A stretch of DNA of 6,608 nucleotides from JBHHWH01 sp046756405 (GTDB lineage Bacteria > Actinomycetota > Acidimicrobiia > Spongiisociales > ZC4RG35), in NCBI GenBank assembly GCA_046756405.1, contig JBHHWH010000106.1:1-6608 (forward strand). The letters run 5' to 3'. Below the pieces are notes generated by a model. It searched no databases, was not told where the DNA came from, and saw only the letters and a list, made by a program, of their open reading frames with translations. The position numbers and the translations under genes were made by a program. Shown piece after piece: positions 1 through 6,100 of this stretch (position 1 is the stretch's first letter; every line of letters begins with the position of its first letter).

Positions 1-804
1 GGCGATCCCCTCCAGCTCATCCCAACCCCAGGGGAAGTTGTACTCCACGTCGGCAGTGGACGCGGAGTAGTGGCTCAGCTCCTCGGCTTCGTGGTGGCGG
101 AGACGGAGCGCCTCCCGACTCATCCCCAACTCCATGTACCACTGGAACCTCTCTTCGAGCCAGTAATCGAACCACTTGTCGGCCTCTTCGGGACGGCAGA
201 AGAACTCCATCTCCATCTGTTCGAACTCCCGGGTGCGGAACACGAACTGGCCGGGGGTGATCTCGTTACGGAAAGACTTACCGATCTGGGCGATGCCGAA
301 GGGAAGTTTGAGGCGGGCGGTGCGGCGGACGTTCTCGAAGTTGATGAAGATCCCCTGGGCGGTCTCCGGGCGCAGATACACCAGGTTCTCCTCCGCTTCG
401 ACCGGCCCCATGTAGGTGCGGAACATGAGATTGAAGTTGCGGGGCTCGGTGAAGGTGCCGCTCTTGCCGCATTTGGGGCAGGTGTCGGGGTCTTCGAGGC
501 GGTCGAGACGGTGCCGAGCGTTGCAGTTGGTGCATTCGACCAGGGGGTCAGTGAAGACGGCTTCATGTCCCGAAGCCACCCAGACCTGGCGGGCTTGGAG
601 GATGGCCGAGTCGATGCCCACGATGTCGGGACGACGCTGAACCATCGACTTCCACCACTCCTCTTTGACGTTGCGGAGCAGTTCGACGCCCAGGGGTCCG
701 TAGTCGTAGGCGGAGCGCAGACCTCCGTAGATCTCGGAGGACTGGAAGACGAAACCGCGCTTCTTGGCGAGGTTGGCGATGGTCTCGAGGGTTGGTTCTG
801 TCAT
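1..804 (-). CDS. glyS: Glycyl-tRNA synthetase, dimeric (alpha2) type, N-terminal part
   Basis: Charges tRNA-Gly with glycine in the cytoplasm. The reading frame starts with ATG at 804 and is still open at base 1, giving 268 residues of a protein usually about 450-460 long, so roughly the C-terminal 40 % (rest of the catalytic core and anticodon-binding domain) is outside the window. Visible are the N-terminal EIYGGLRSAYDYGPLG segment typical of the family (residues 24-39), a four-cysteine zinc knuckle (C91, C94, C109, C112), the LRPETAQGIF block (145-153 region) and the class II motif 2 with FRNEITPGQ at 178-186. This is the single-chain alpha2 enzyme found in actinobacteria, archaea and eukaryotes, not the alpha/beta GlyQ-GlyS type. 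It follows uppS by 32 bases. No Shine-Dalgarno sequence is visible before the ATG and no other in-frame start exists after the upstream stop, so the start is firm but its initiation mode is unclear. Confidence 0.96.
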   Translation of the reverse strand, partial: MTEPTLETIANLAKKRGFVFQSSEIYGGLRSAYDYGPLGVELLRNVKEEWWKSMVQRRPDIVGIDSAILQARQVWVASGHEAVFTDPLVECTNCNARHRLDRLEDPDTCPKCGKSGTFTEPRNFNLMFRTYMGPVEAEENLVYLRPETAQGIFINFENVRRTARLKLPFGIAQIGKSFRNEITPGQFVFRTREFEQMEMEFFCRPEEADKWFDYWLEERFQWYMELGMSREALRLRHHEAEELSHYSASTADVEYNFPWGWDELEGIA

Positions 805-836
805 TTGAAGGCCGAACGGTGGCTCAGTTTGGCTTC

Positions 837-1592
837 CTAGTCAATCTGAGGCTGGGCTTTGTCCTCCGCCGCCCCGAAACGGCGTTCCCGAGATTGGTAC
901 TCGACGACGGCGTCGAGGAGGCCATGCCGGTCGAAGTCGGGCCAGAGAATCCCGGGGAAGTAGAACTCGGCGTAGGCGGACTGCCAGAGGAGGAAGTTGG
1001 AGAGGCGGTGCTCACCGGAGGAGCGGATGACGAGGTCGACGTCGGGCATGTCGGGGACGTAGAGGGCCTCGCGTACGTGCTCCTCGGAGATCTCCTCGGG
1101 GTCGAGTTCCCCGGCGGCCACCCTGCGGGCGATGCTCCGGGTGGCGTCGGTGATCTCCCGCCGGCTCCCGTAGTTGAAGGCGAAGACCAGGTTGAGCCGG
1201 GTGTTGTCCCTGGTCAGCTCTTCCGCCTCGGCCATGTGGCGGCGGTTACGGTCAGGAATCCGCGGATCGTCCATCCATCCGGCGAACAGCATCCGCACCC
1301 CCTGGGCGTGGAGGTCGTCGCGGCGGCGCAGTAGAAGGTCCTCGTTGAACCACATCAGAAACTCCACCTCTTCCTCGGAGCGGGCCCAGTTCTCGGTGGA
1401 GAAGGTGAAGGCAGTGAGCCACCCGATGCCGATCTCCAGCGCCCCTTCCACCGTGTCGAAGAGGGCCTCCTCCCCCGCCAGGTGCCCGGCGGTGCGGGGA
1501 AGGCCGCGGGCGTTGGCCCACCGCCCGTTGCCGTCGAGGATCAGCCCGACGTGGACGGGAATGTCGTCGGGGTCGAGGCGGGAGAGATCCAT
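837..1592 (-). CDS. uppS: Isoprenyl transferase (cis-prenyl diphosphate synthase, UppS family)
   Basis: Adds isopentenyl units in cis to an allylic diphosphate to make the polyprenyl carrier used for peptidoglycan and other wall polymers; acts at the inner face of the membrane. With the ATG at 1592 it is 251 residues, normal for the family. Motifs in order: DGNGRWA at 20-26 with the catalytic Asp at 20 (preceded by IL where most members have IM), GHLAG at 36-40, FSTENW at 64-69, FNYGSR at 139-144, and the C-terminal IRSSGEHRLSNFLLWQ block from 189 (usual form RTSGE or RTGGE) followed by YAEFYF. A GTG six bases upstream (1598) would give two more residues and a GTGA overlap with recO, but that GTG sits inside the GGAG ribosome binding site, which lies 5 bases before the ATG, so the ATG is preferred. 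Product length (C50 or C55) cannot be read from sequence alone. Confidence 0.96.
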   Translation of the reverse strand: MDLSRLDPDDIPVHVGLILDGNGRWANARGLPRTAGHLAGEEALFDTVEGALEIGIGWLTAFTFSTENWARSEEEVEFLMWFNEDLLLRRRDDLHAQGVRMLFAGWMDDPRIPDRNRRHMAEAEELTRDNTRLNLVFAFNYGSRREITDATRSIARRVAAGELDPEEISEEHVREALYVPDMPDVDLVIRSSGEHRLSNFLLWQSAYAEFYFPGILWPDFDRHGLLDAVVEYQSRERRFGAAEDKAQPQID

Positions 1593-1594
1593 GC

Positions 1595-2311
1595 TCACTC
1601 CAGGACCGCCAGGGAGGTCAGCTTGCGGTCGAGGTGATATTCGACGAACCGGCGGGCGACTCCCATGGCCTCACCGGAGAGAGATAGGTCGCGGGGAGGT
1701 AGGGAAGCCAGCTCGGCTCGGGCCAGGGCGTCGAGGTACTCGGTAAGACCCTCCCGCAGCCGGATCGCCCCCGCCACCCGGCAGCTCTCGCATACTGCTC
1801 CCCCGCCACTGAAGGAGAACCGGTGTAGCCCGTCGGTACGACCGCAAGCGGCGCAGTGCACCAGCGACGGGGCCAAGCCGACCACATCGGCCAGTTTGAG
1901 GAGGAAACTGGTTACCAGGTCCGGTCCCGACCGTCCCGCTTCCAGGGCCTTCAGTCCCCGTTGAAGGAGGAGGAACAGGCGCAGCGACGGCTCGTCTTCC
2001 TGGGCCACCGCGTCGACCACCTCCACCATGGTTCCAGCAGCGAGCACCGAGTCGAGGTCACCTCGCAGGCGAGGAAAGGGTTCGATCACTGATACCTGGG
2101 TGATGGTGTCCAGGTTCCGGCCCTCGTAGAGGACCAGGTCGACGTGGGTGAAGGGTTCCAACCTTCCCCCGAAGCGGCTCTTGGTCTTCCTCACTCCCTT
2201 GGCCACCGTCCTGATCTTGCCGTGGTTGGGGCTGAGGAGAACCACCACCCGGTCGGCGTCGCCGAAGGGGTAGCTGCGCAGCACGATTCCCTGGTCGTTG
2301 CGGAGGCCCAT
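1595..2311 (-). CDS. recO: DNA repair protein RecO
   Basis: RecO works with RecR (and RecF) to load RecA on SSB-coated single-stranded DNA in gap and break repair. The 238-residue product has the usual length. The N-terminal OB-fold is seen in the opening block GIVLRSYPFGDADRVVVLL (8-26), then GKIRTVAKGVRK (31-42) and the PFTHVDLVLYEGRNLDTITQ stretch (53-72). A helical middle part follows, and a zinc-binding loop with C153-x2-C156 and C174-x2-C177 sits in the C-terminal half, as in many but not all RecO proteins. ATG at 2311 is the natural start, as the family begins a few residues before the OB-fold strand. It is the first gene after a divergent gap with the pterin dehydratase gene and is followed directly by uppS. 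The recO-uppS-glyS order is as in actinobacteria. Confidence 0.93.
   Translation of the reverse strand: MGLRNDQGIVLRSYPFGDADRVVVLLSPNHGKIRTVAKGVRKTKSRFGGRLEPFTHVDLVLYEGRNLDTITQVSVIEPFPRLRGDLDSVLAAGTMVEVVDAVAQEDEPSLRLFLLLQRGLKALEAGRSGPDLVTSFLLKLADVVGLAPSLVHCAACGRTDGLHRFSFSGGGAVCESCRVAGAIRLREGLTEYLDALARAELASLPPRDLSLSGEAMGVARRFVEYHLDRKLTSLAVLE
1598..1601 (-). promoter_or_regulatory. Ribosome binding site of uppS (decides the start)
   Basis: The minus strand reads GGAGTGAGCATG. GGAG lies 5 bases before the ATG at 1592 and is embedded in the last codons of recO, whose TGA stop is at 1597-1595. It supports the ATG start and coupling of uppS translation to recO, and argues against the overlapping GTG at 1598. 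Confidence 0.6.
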
Positions 2312-2320
2312 AGGAACCCC

Positions 2321-2326
2321 AGGGTA
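2321..2326 (-). promoter_or_regulatory. Possible -10 box of recO promoter (TACCCT)
   Basis: In the 53-base divergent gap, the minus strand carries TACCCT, a TANNNT match, ending 9 bases before the recO ATG at 2311. Transcription would start 0-3 bases before the ATG, giving a leaderless or nearly leaderless mRNA. No convincing -35 hexamer is visible. A weak GGGG (2320-2317) is the only ribosome-binding-like stretch. recO must have its own promoter here because the next gene upstream points the other way; the exact box is an inference. Confidence 0.3.
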
Positions 2327-2351
2327 TCGGCCAGGATGCGAAACTCCGGGC

Positions 2352-2357
2352 TACGTT
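2352..2357 (+). promoter_or_regulatory. Possible -10 box of pterin dehydratase promoter (TACGTT)
   Basis: TACGTT fits the actinobacterial TANNNT consensus and is followed by 7 bases (TCCGGTT) and then the GTG start at 2365. Transcription from this box would start on or next to the GTG, the arrangement known for leaderless genes in actinobacteria. There is no Shine-Dalgarno sequence in the gap, which agrees with this reading. No -35 hexamer is recognisable at the expected distance. Confidence 0.35.
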
Positions 2358-2364
2358 TCCGGTT

Positions 2365-2643
2365 GTGAGTCTGGTGCCCGAACACGAGATCGACGCTTTC
2401 CTCGAAGCCCACCCGGATTGGGCCCGGTCGGACAGCGAGATCAAGCGGACCTACGTCTTTCGGGACTTCAACCAGGCGATGGGATTCGTCACCCGGGTGG
2501 CCCTAGTCGCCGAAAGAGCCGACCACCACCCCGACATCGACATCCGTTGGAACAAGGTGACCCTGACCCTGTCCACCCACTCCCAGGGTGGGCTCACAGC
2601 CCGGGACCTCGACCTGGCCGACCGCTGCGACGGCCTCGCCTGA
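2365..2643 (+). CDS. Pterin-4a-carbinolamine dehydratase (4a-hydroxytetrahydrobiopterin dehydratase)
   Basis: Dehydrates 4a-hydroxytetrahydropterin to quinonoid dihydropterin, recycling the cofactor of aromatic amino acid hydroxylases; in many bacteria it stands alone and its partner is unknown. The 92-residue protein has the family length and the whole conserved core: AERADHHPDIDIRWNKV (49-65) followed by STHSQGGLTARDLDLA (70-85). H54, H55 and H72 match the three active-site histidines of the family, and W62 the conserved aromatic. The GTG at 2365 is chosen because a TANNNT box sits 7 bases ahead; a GTG at 2374 would shorten the protein by three residues and cannot be excluded. This is the only plus-strand gene, divergent from recO and convergent with the crotonase gene. 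No phenylalanine hydroxylase is nearby, so its physiological partner cannot be named from this window. Confidence 0.9.
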   Translation: MSLVPEHEIDAFLEAHPDWARSDSEIKRTYVFRDFNQAMGFVTRVALVAERADHHPDIDIRWNKVTLTLSTHSQGGLTARDLDLADRCDGLA

Positions 2644-2651
2644 GCGCCCGT

Positions 2652-2667
2652 CCTTTATGCGCAAAGG
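2652..2667. terminator. Small inverted repeat between convergent genes, possible bidirectional terminator
   Basis: The 46-base gap between the stops of the pterin dehydratase and crotonase genes contains CCTTT-ATGCGC-AAAGG, a 5-base-pair stem with a 6-base loop, followed by a GGGCCC palindrome at 2677-2682. The position between two converging genes suits a shared terminator. The stem is short and AT-rich and there is no T-run on either strand, so this is not a classic intrinsic terminator. Confidence 0.25.
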
Positions 2668-2689
2668 TCCATATCCGGGCCCTGGTGCA

Positions 2690-3481
2690 TTAGGTACCGA
2701 AGTTGGGGGGGCGTTTCTCCTTGGCGGCAGTGACGCCTTCGGCGGCGTCGGGGCCCAAGAAGCCTAAGAACTCGTAGGCCACCGAGGCGTCGAAGATGGG
2801 GTAGGCCATGCGCAGCCAGTGGTTGAGGGTGTGTTTGGTCCACCGGATCGCCTCCTGGGCTCCGGAGGCCAGCTCCGAGGCCAGTCCCTCGGTGAACGAC
2901 TCCAGCTCGTCGTCGTCGACCACCCGGGCCACCAATCCGATCCGCTCCGCCTCGGCACCGTCGAGGGGATGGTTGGTCAACAGGTAATACTTGGCCTTGG
3001 CCATTCCCATCAGCAGCGGCCAGATCACCGCGGCGTGGTCGCCGGCGGTCACACCGATGGCGACATGACCGTCGAGGATGCGCGCCGTGCGGGCGGCTAC
3101 CGGAATGTCGGCCAGCAGCGCCGCCGCCAATCCCGCCCCCACGGCAGGGCCGTTTATGGCGGAGATGATCGGTTTGGTGCACTCGATGATGTTGCGCACC
3201 AGCTCCCTGGTCTCAGCCAGCACCCGACGGTGGGTATCGTGGTCGGTGAGGATCTGGCCGATCATGGCGAAGTCACCTCCGGCGGAGAAGGCCCGGCCTT
3301 CGCCTCTCAGCAGAACCACCTTCACCTCGGGGTCGGCGCTCACCTCTGGCCACAGGCGGACCAGCTCGGCGTGGCCCTGTTCGGTGACGGCGTTCAGCTT
3401 CTCCGGGTTGTCGAAGGTCACCGCCAGCACCCCATCGGGGCGCAGCTCCAACTTCAAGAACTCGTAACTGTTCGGATCCAT
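2690..3481 (-). CDS. Crotonase-fold protein (enoyl-CoA hydratase/isomerase family), atypical active site
   Basis: A 263-residue soluble protein of the crotonase superfamily, whose members bind acyl-CoA thioesters and stabilise an enolate in an oxyanion hole. Seen: the N-terminal VTFDNPEKLNAV (21-32), the first oxyanion-hole loop FSAGGDF (65-71), the second loop INGPAVGAGLAAALLAD (109-125), the TAGDHAAVIWPLLMG stretch (145-159) and the C-terminal helices. Aligned by hand with rat mitochondrial crotonase, the two catalytic glutamates are absent: Glu144 falls on A119 and Glu164 on H139. Ordinary hydratase activity is therefore doubtful; H139 and D148 are candidates for another chemistry, such as isomerisation, dehalogenation-like, hydrolytic or thioester-cleaving reactions. 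It lies 22 bases after era, with its own TAATTT box. No other fatty-acid or CoA gene is adjacent, so the substrate is unknown. Family assignment is firm; the reaction is not. Confidence 0.9.
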   Translation of the reverse strand: MDPNSYEFLKLELRPDGVLAVTFDNPEKLNAVTEQGHAELVRLWPEVSADPEVKVVLLRGEGRAFSAGGDFAMIGQILTDHDTHRRVLAETRELVRNIIECTKPIISAINGPAVGAGLAAALLADIPVAARTARILDGHVAIGVTAGDHAAVIWPLLMGMAKAKYYLLTNHPLDGAEAERIGLVARVVDDDELESFTEGLASELASGAQEAIRWTKHTLNHWLRMAYPIFDASVAYEFLGFLGPDAAEGVTAAKEKRPPNFGT

Positions 3482-3487
3482 AGACCC

Positions 3488-3493
3488 AAATTA
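3488..3493 (-). promoter_or_regulatory. Possible -10 box of crotonase gene promoter (TAATTT)
   Basis: The 22-base gap after era holds TAATTT on the minus strand, followed by exactly 6 bases (GGGTCT) and the ATG at 3481. This is a good TANNNT match in very GC-rich surroundings and would place the transcript start at the ATG itself. No Shine-Dalgarno sequence better than GGG is present. The gene may thus be transcribed separately from the era operon. No clear -35 element is seen in the end of era. Confidence 0.4.
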
Positions 3494-3503
3494 GTGGCTG
3501 GAG

Positions 3504-4400
3504 CTAGGTCTTCTCGAAGCCGAGCCGGTCGAGAAGCTGGGGGTGGCGCTGCCAGTCCTTTTCCACCTTCACCCGAAGCTGGAGGTTGACCCGGTCGCCG
3601 AGGATGATCTCCAGCTCCTCCCGGGCCTCGGAGCCGGCCTTCTTCAACAAGGAGGCACCCTCGCCGATGACGATCCCCTTCTGGCTCTTCCGCTCCACAA
3701 TCACGTCGGCGAAGATGTCGATGAGCCCGTCGTCGCGCTGGTCGATCTCCTCGATGCGGACCGCCAGGGAGTGGGGCAGCTCGTCCCGGAGCCGCTCGAG
3801 GAACTTCTCCCGGATGATCTCGGCGACGATGAAGCTCTCCGGCTGGTCGGTGACCATCCCCACCGGGTAGTACAGTGGGCCTTCGGGAAGACGTTCCACC
3901 AGACCCTGGACCATCTCCGCCACACCCTCACCGGTGACCGCCGAGATCGGGTAGATGTCCTCGAAGGGCCACTCGGCAGCTTTCAGGAGCTGTTCGGCCA
4001 CCTTCGCCTTGGAGGTCTTGTCGATCTTGTTCACCGCTACCACGGCATCGGCCTTGGCTTCGATCAAGCGCTCCGCGATCAGCCGGTCACCCGGCCCGAT
4101 GGGAGCGGTGGCGTCGATCATGAACAGCACCGCATCAGATTCGGCCAGCGTCCCGTAGACCAGGGAGTTGAGACGCCGGCCCAGCTCGGTTCTGGGCTTG
4201 TGCAACCCCGGGGTGTCGACGAACACGATCTGGTATTCGGGGTTCTCAGGGTCAGGCCCGTTGACGACACCCCGGATGGCGTTGCGGGTGGTCTGGGGCC
4301 GAGAGGAGGTAATGGCCACTTTGGTTCCCACCAGACGGTTCACCAGGGTGGACTTGCCCACGTTGGGTCGTCCCACCACGGCGACGAAGCCCGATTTCAT
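3504..4400 (-). CDS. era: GTPase Era
   Basis: Essential small GTPase that binds the 3' end of 16S rRNA and guides 30S subunit maturation. The 298 residues match the family length. GTPase motifs: G1 GRPNVGKS (10-17), G2 region SRPQTTR (33-39), G3 DTPG (62-65), G4 NKID (124-127), G5 SAV (153-155). The linker TDQPESFIVAEIIREK (184-199) is an Era hallmark, and the C-terminal KH RNA-binding domain carries the GIVIGEGAS loop (242-250). ATG at 4400 overlaps the TGA stop of the corC-like gene as ATGA (4400-4397). No Shine-Dalgarno sequence precedes it, so initiation probably relies on coupling to the upstream gene. The neighbour ybeY also acts on 16S rRNA 3' maturation, which agrees with a shared ribosome-assembly role. 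Confidence 0.98.
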   Translation of the reverse strand: MKSGFVAVVGRPNVGKSTLVNRLVGTKVAITSSRPQTTRNAIRGVVNGPDPENPEYQIVFVDTPGLHKPRTELGRRLNSLVYGTLAESDAVLFMIDATAPIGPGDRLIAERLIEAKADAVVAVNKIDKTSKAKVAEQLLKAAEWPFEDIYPISAVTGEGVAEMVQGLVERLPEGPLYYPVGMVTDQPESFIVAEIIREKFLERLRDELPHSLAVRIEEIDQRDDGLIDIFADVIVERKSQKGIVIGEGASLLKKAGSEAREELEIILGDRVNLQLRVKVEKDWQRHPQLLDRLGFEKT

Positions 4401-5575
4401 CGGGGTGAGCCGTGGCCGTTGACCCTCACTTCGACCTCGGAGACCCTCCGGCCCTGCATCCGGGTCACTCGGAACTCCAGCGGGCCATACTCGAACTCCT
4501 CACCCTCCTCGGGAACCCTCTCCGCCAGACCTAGCACAAGGCCGCCGACCGTGTCCCACTCCTCGGCGGGAAGGTCAACTCCGGTGACACCGACCAGCTC
4601 GTCGACGGAAGCCCGGGCATCGACCCGCCACCCGTCCTCCCGCTCCAGGATCATCTCCTCTTCGTCGTCGGTTTCGTCGGCGATCTCCCCCACCAGCTCT
4701 TCGAGAAGGTCCTCGATCGTGACCAGCCCGACCACGTCCCCGTACTCGTCGACGACTATCACCTGATGGGTGTGGCTCTCCTGCATCTCCGAGAGCAGAG
4801 CCGAGGCCAGCTTCGTCTCCGGCACGAACTCCACCGGGCGCATCACCTCGGAGACCGAGCCGGGACGCTTGCCCTCGTTGAGCATCGGCAGCAGGTCCTT
4901 GACTATCACCAACCCTACGACGTCTCCGTTGGATGTCACCGGGATCCGGGAGTAACCCTCGGAGGTCGCCAGTTCGATGAGCTCCTCCACCGGCGCCGAC
5001 GCTTCAATCGTGACCATGTCGGGCCGGGGAGTCATCACCTCCCTGACGATCGTCTCCCCGAACTCCAGCACCGAGTCGATGAGCTCCCTCTCCTGCTCGT
5101 CCTCCTCGCTGACTGTCTCCCCGTGGGGCTCCTCCTGGTCCAGTTCCGGTAGAAGATCGTTGGCCCATCCTCCCAATCCCACCGCCAGTCGAAGCAGGGC
5201 GGCGGAACGGTATGCCACCCGTCGCGGGTTCCATCGCCCCACCCAGCGAGGTATCAGCTCCCCCACCACCAGGTTGAACACCGCCACCGCGGCGGCAGCC
5301 AGTAGACCGTGGGGAAGATCCAGTCCGACCACGACGATCGCCGTGGCCAGCACCGAGGCCACGATCAGCAGGGCGGAGGCGACGACGCTCACCGCTGGGG
5401 TGATGATCTCCCGATCTTCCAGCAGGTCGGCCACCTCGCCCGCTCCCGAGACCTCGTCGGCAGCATCACGGAGGGCATCGGCCCTGGGCACCCGGGCCAC
5501 CGCTGTTCCAGCGGCCCGGATCCAGGCGGCTACGAGCAGCAACATCGACGCGGCGGCGATGGCCACCCATGTCAT
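4397..5575 (-). CDS. CorC/HlyC-type membrane protein (DUF21, tandem CBS, CorC_HlyC domain)
   Basis: A 392-residue inner-membrane protein of the CNNM/CorC family, linked in other bacteria to Mg2+ or Co2+ handling. Order: three hydrophobic segments at about 4-26, 58-85 and 88-113 plus a juxtamembrane helix near 119-142 (DUF21); an acidic linker 144-162; CBS domain 1 from MTPRPDMV (181-188) to about 235; CBS domain 2 from VMRPVEFV (244-251) to about 297; an acidic stretch; and the CorC_HlyC domain at about 309-388 with DTVGGLVLG (341-349). CBS and C-terminal domains are well conserved, but the DUF21 part is degenerate: the usual AxETA signature in the first segment reads AAGTAVA (21-27) and the usual GN pair in the second reads VA near 65-66, although GELIPR (105-110) is kept. 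Start ATG at 5575 overlaps the ybeY stop as ATGA and has a strong ribosome binding site. Confidence 0.92.
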   Translation of the reverse strand: MTWVAIAAASMLLLVAAWIRAAGTAVARVPRADALRDAADEVSGAGEVADLLEDREIITPAVSVVASALLIVASVLATAIVVVGLDLPHGLLAAAAVAVFNLVVGELIPRWVGRWNPRRVAYRSAALLRLAVGLGGWANDLLPELDQEEPHGETVSEEDEQERELIDSVLEFGETIVREVMTPRPDMVTIEASAPVEELIELATSEGYSRIPVTSNGDVVGLVIVKDLLPMLNEGKRPGSVSEVMRPVEFVPETKLASALLSEMQESHTHQVIVVDEYGDVVGLVTIEDLLEELVGEIADETDDEEEMILEREDGWRVDARASVDELVGVTGVDLPAEEWDTVGGLVLGLAERVPEEGEEFEYGPLEFRVTRMQGRRVSEVEVRVNGHGSPR

Positions 5576-6036
5576 GGGCGGTCCCTCCCCACCATCGCCA
5601 TGAGCTCCCGCTCCCGCCGCTCCATCATCTCAGCTTCGTCACCTTGGCGATGGTCATAGCCGAGAAGGTGCAAGATGCCGTGGGTGACCATCAGGGCCAT
5701 CTCGTCTTCGAAGGCGACCCCTTCCCGTTCGGCCTGGCGGGCCACGTAAGTGGGGGCGATGATCACGTCGCCGACCACCAGCGGAGGGCCGTTGTGGTCC
5801 CTCTCCGGGACGATACCCGGAATCAGGATCTCGACGGGAAAGGCGAGCACGTCGGTGGGGCCCTCTCGATGGAGAAAGCGGCGGTTGTAGCCGGTGATCT
5901 CCGCCTCGTCCACGAAGAGGAGGGTCAGCTCGGTGTCGTCGGGGTAACCCTCTTCGCGGAGCACCAGCTCCGCTAAACCCCGCAGCTCAGCCAGGTCGAC
6001 GGGAAACGACTGCTCGTTGGCTACGAAGACTCTCAC
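5572..6036 (-). CDS. ybeY: Endoribonuclease YbeY
   Basis: Zinc-dependent single-strand endoribonuclease required for 16S rRNA 3'-end maturation and 70S quality control. The 154 residues have the family length. The metal site HGILHLLGYDH is at 119-129 (H119, H123, H129), preceded by the conserved TDVLAFP (61-67), NRRFLH (51-56) with R57 missing its usual position but HREGPTD spacing kept, and GDVIIAP (89-95). The start is a GTG at 6036: no ATG lies upstream in frame before non-family sequence, and the family begins at exactly this point (short beta strand then NEQ). A GGGGGT stretch 8 bases before the GTG may serve as ribosome binding site. It overlaps the corC-like gene by 4 bases. A 91-base gap separates it from the HD-domain gene upstream. 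Confidence 0.95.
   Translation of the reverse strand: MRVFVANEQSFPVDLAELRGLAELVLREEGYPDDTELTLLFVDEAEITGYNRRFLHREGPTDVLAFPVEILIPGIVPERDHNGPPLVVGDVIIAPTYVARQAEREGVAFEDEMALMVTHGILHLLGYDHRQGDEAEMMERRERELMAMVGRDRP
5584..5588 (-). promoter_or_regulatory. Ribosome binding site of the corC-like gene
   Basis: The minus strand reads GGAGG, 8 bases before the ATG at 5575, inside the end of ybeY. It is the best Shine-Dalgarno match in the window and supports the ATG that overlaps the ybeY stop. Confidence 0.6.
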
Positions 6037-6070
6037 CCCAATCGACCCCCGGTCCCACCGGATTCGCCCC

Positions 6071-6100
6071 GGGAGCTCAGGGCTCCGGAGCGGCAGGCTC
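6071..6100 (-). repeat. Tandem small hairpins in the gap before ybeY
   Basis: The 91-base gap (6037-6127) contains a perfect 10-base palindrome GCTCCGGAGC at 6082-6091. In RNA from the minus strand two adjacent stems can form: GAGC (6100-6097) with GCTC (6091-6088), and GGAGC (6086-6082) with GCTCC (6076-6072) across a 5-base loop. No T-run follows, so an intrinsic terminator is not supported; a structured leader of ybeY, a protein binding site or chance in GC-rich DNA are all possible. Nothing else was recognised in this gap, and no TANNNT box is placed close to the ybeY start. Confidence 0.2.

Noticed and set aside
70..840. A 256-codon open frame on the plus strand opposite glyS
   Set aside because: The minus strand encodes glycyl-tRNA synthetase from 804 to the edge with all family motifs. 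The plus frame has a composition typical of an antisense shadow.
837..1598. Start of uppS at GTG 1598 with a GTGA overlap
   Set aside because: The GTG coincides with the GGAG that is correctly spaced for the ATG at 1592. The difference is only two residues, so it is kept as an alternative.
2677..2682. GGGCCC palindrome near the crotonase stop as a regulatory site
   Set aside because: Six-base GC palindromes are expected often by chance in such GC-rich DNA, and nothing around it supports a function.
2819..3589. A 256-codon open frame on the plus strand opposite the crotonase gene
   Set aside because: It is the mirror of a clear crotonase-family gene, with a Gly/Gln/His-rich composition and no recognisable motif.
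3543..4766. A 407-codon open frame on the plus strand opposite era and the corC-like gene
   Set aside because: Both opposite-strand genes are unmistakable. The plus-strand frame is an antisense shadow produced by GC-rich third positions; its product is low in complexity at the end (Ser/Thr/Arg runs) and shows no domain.
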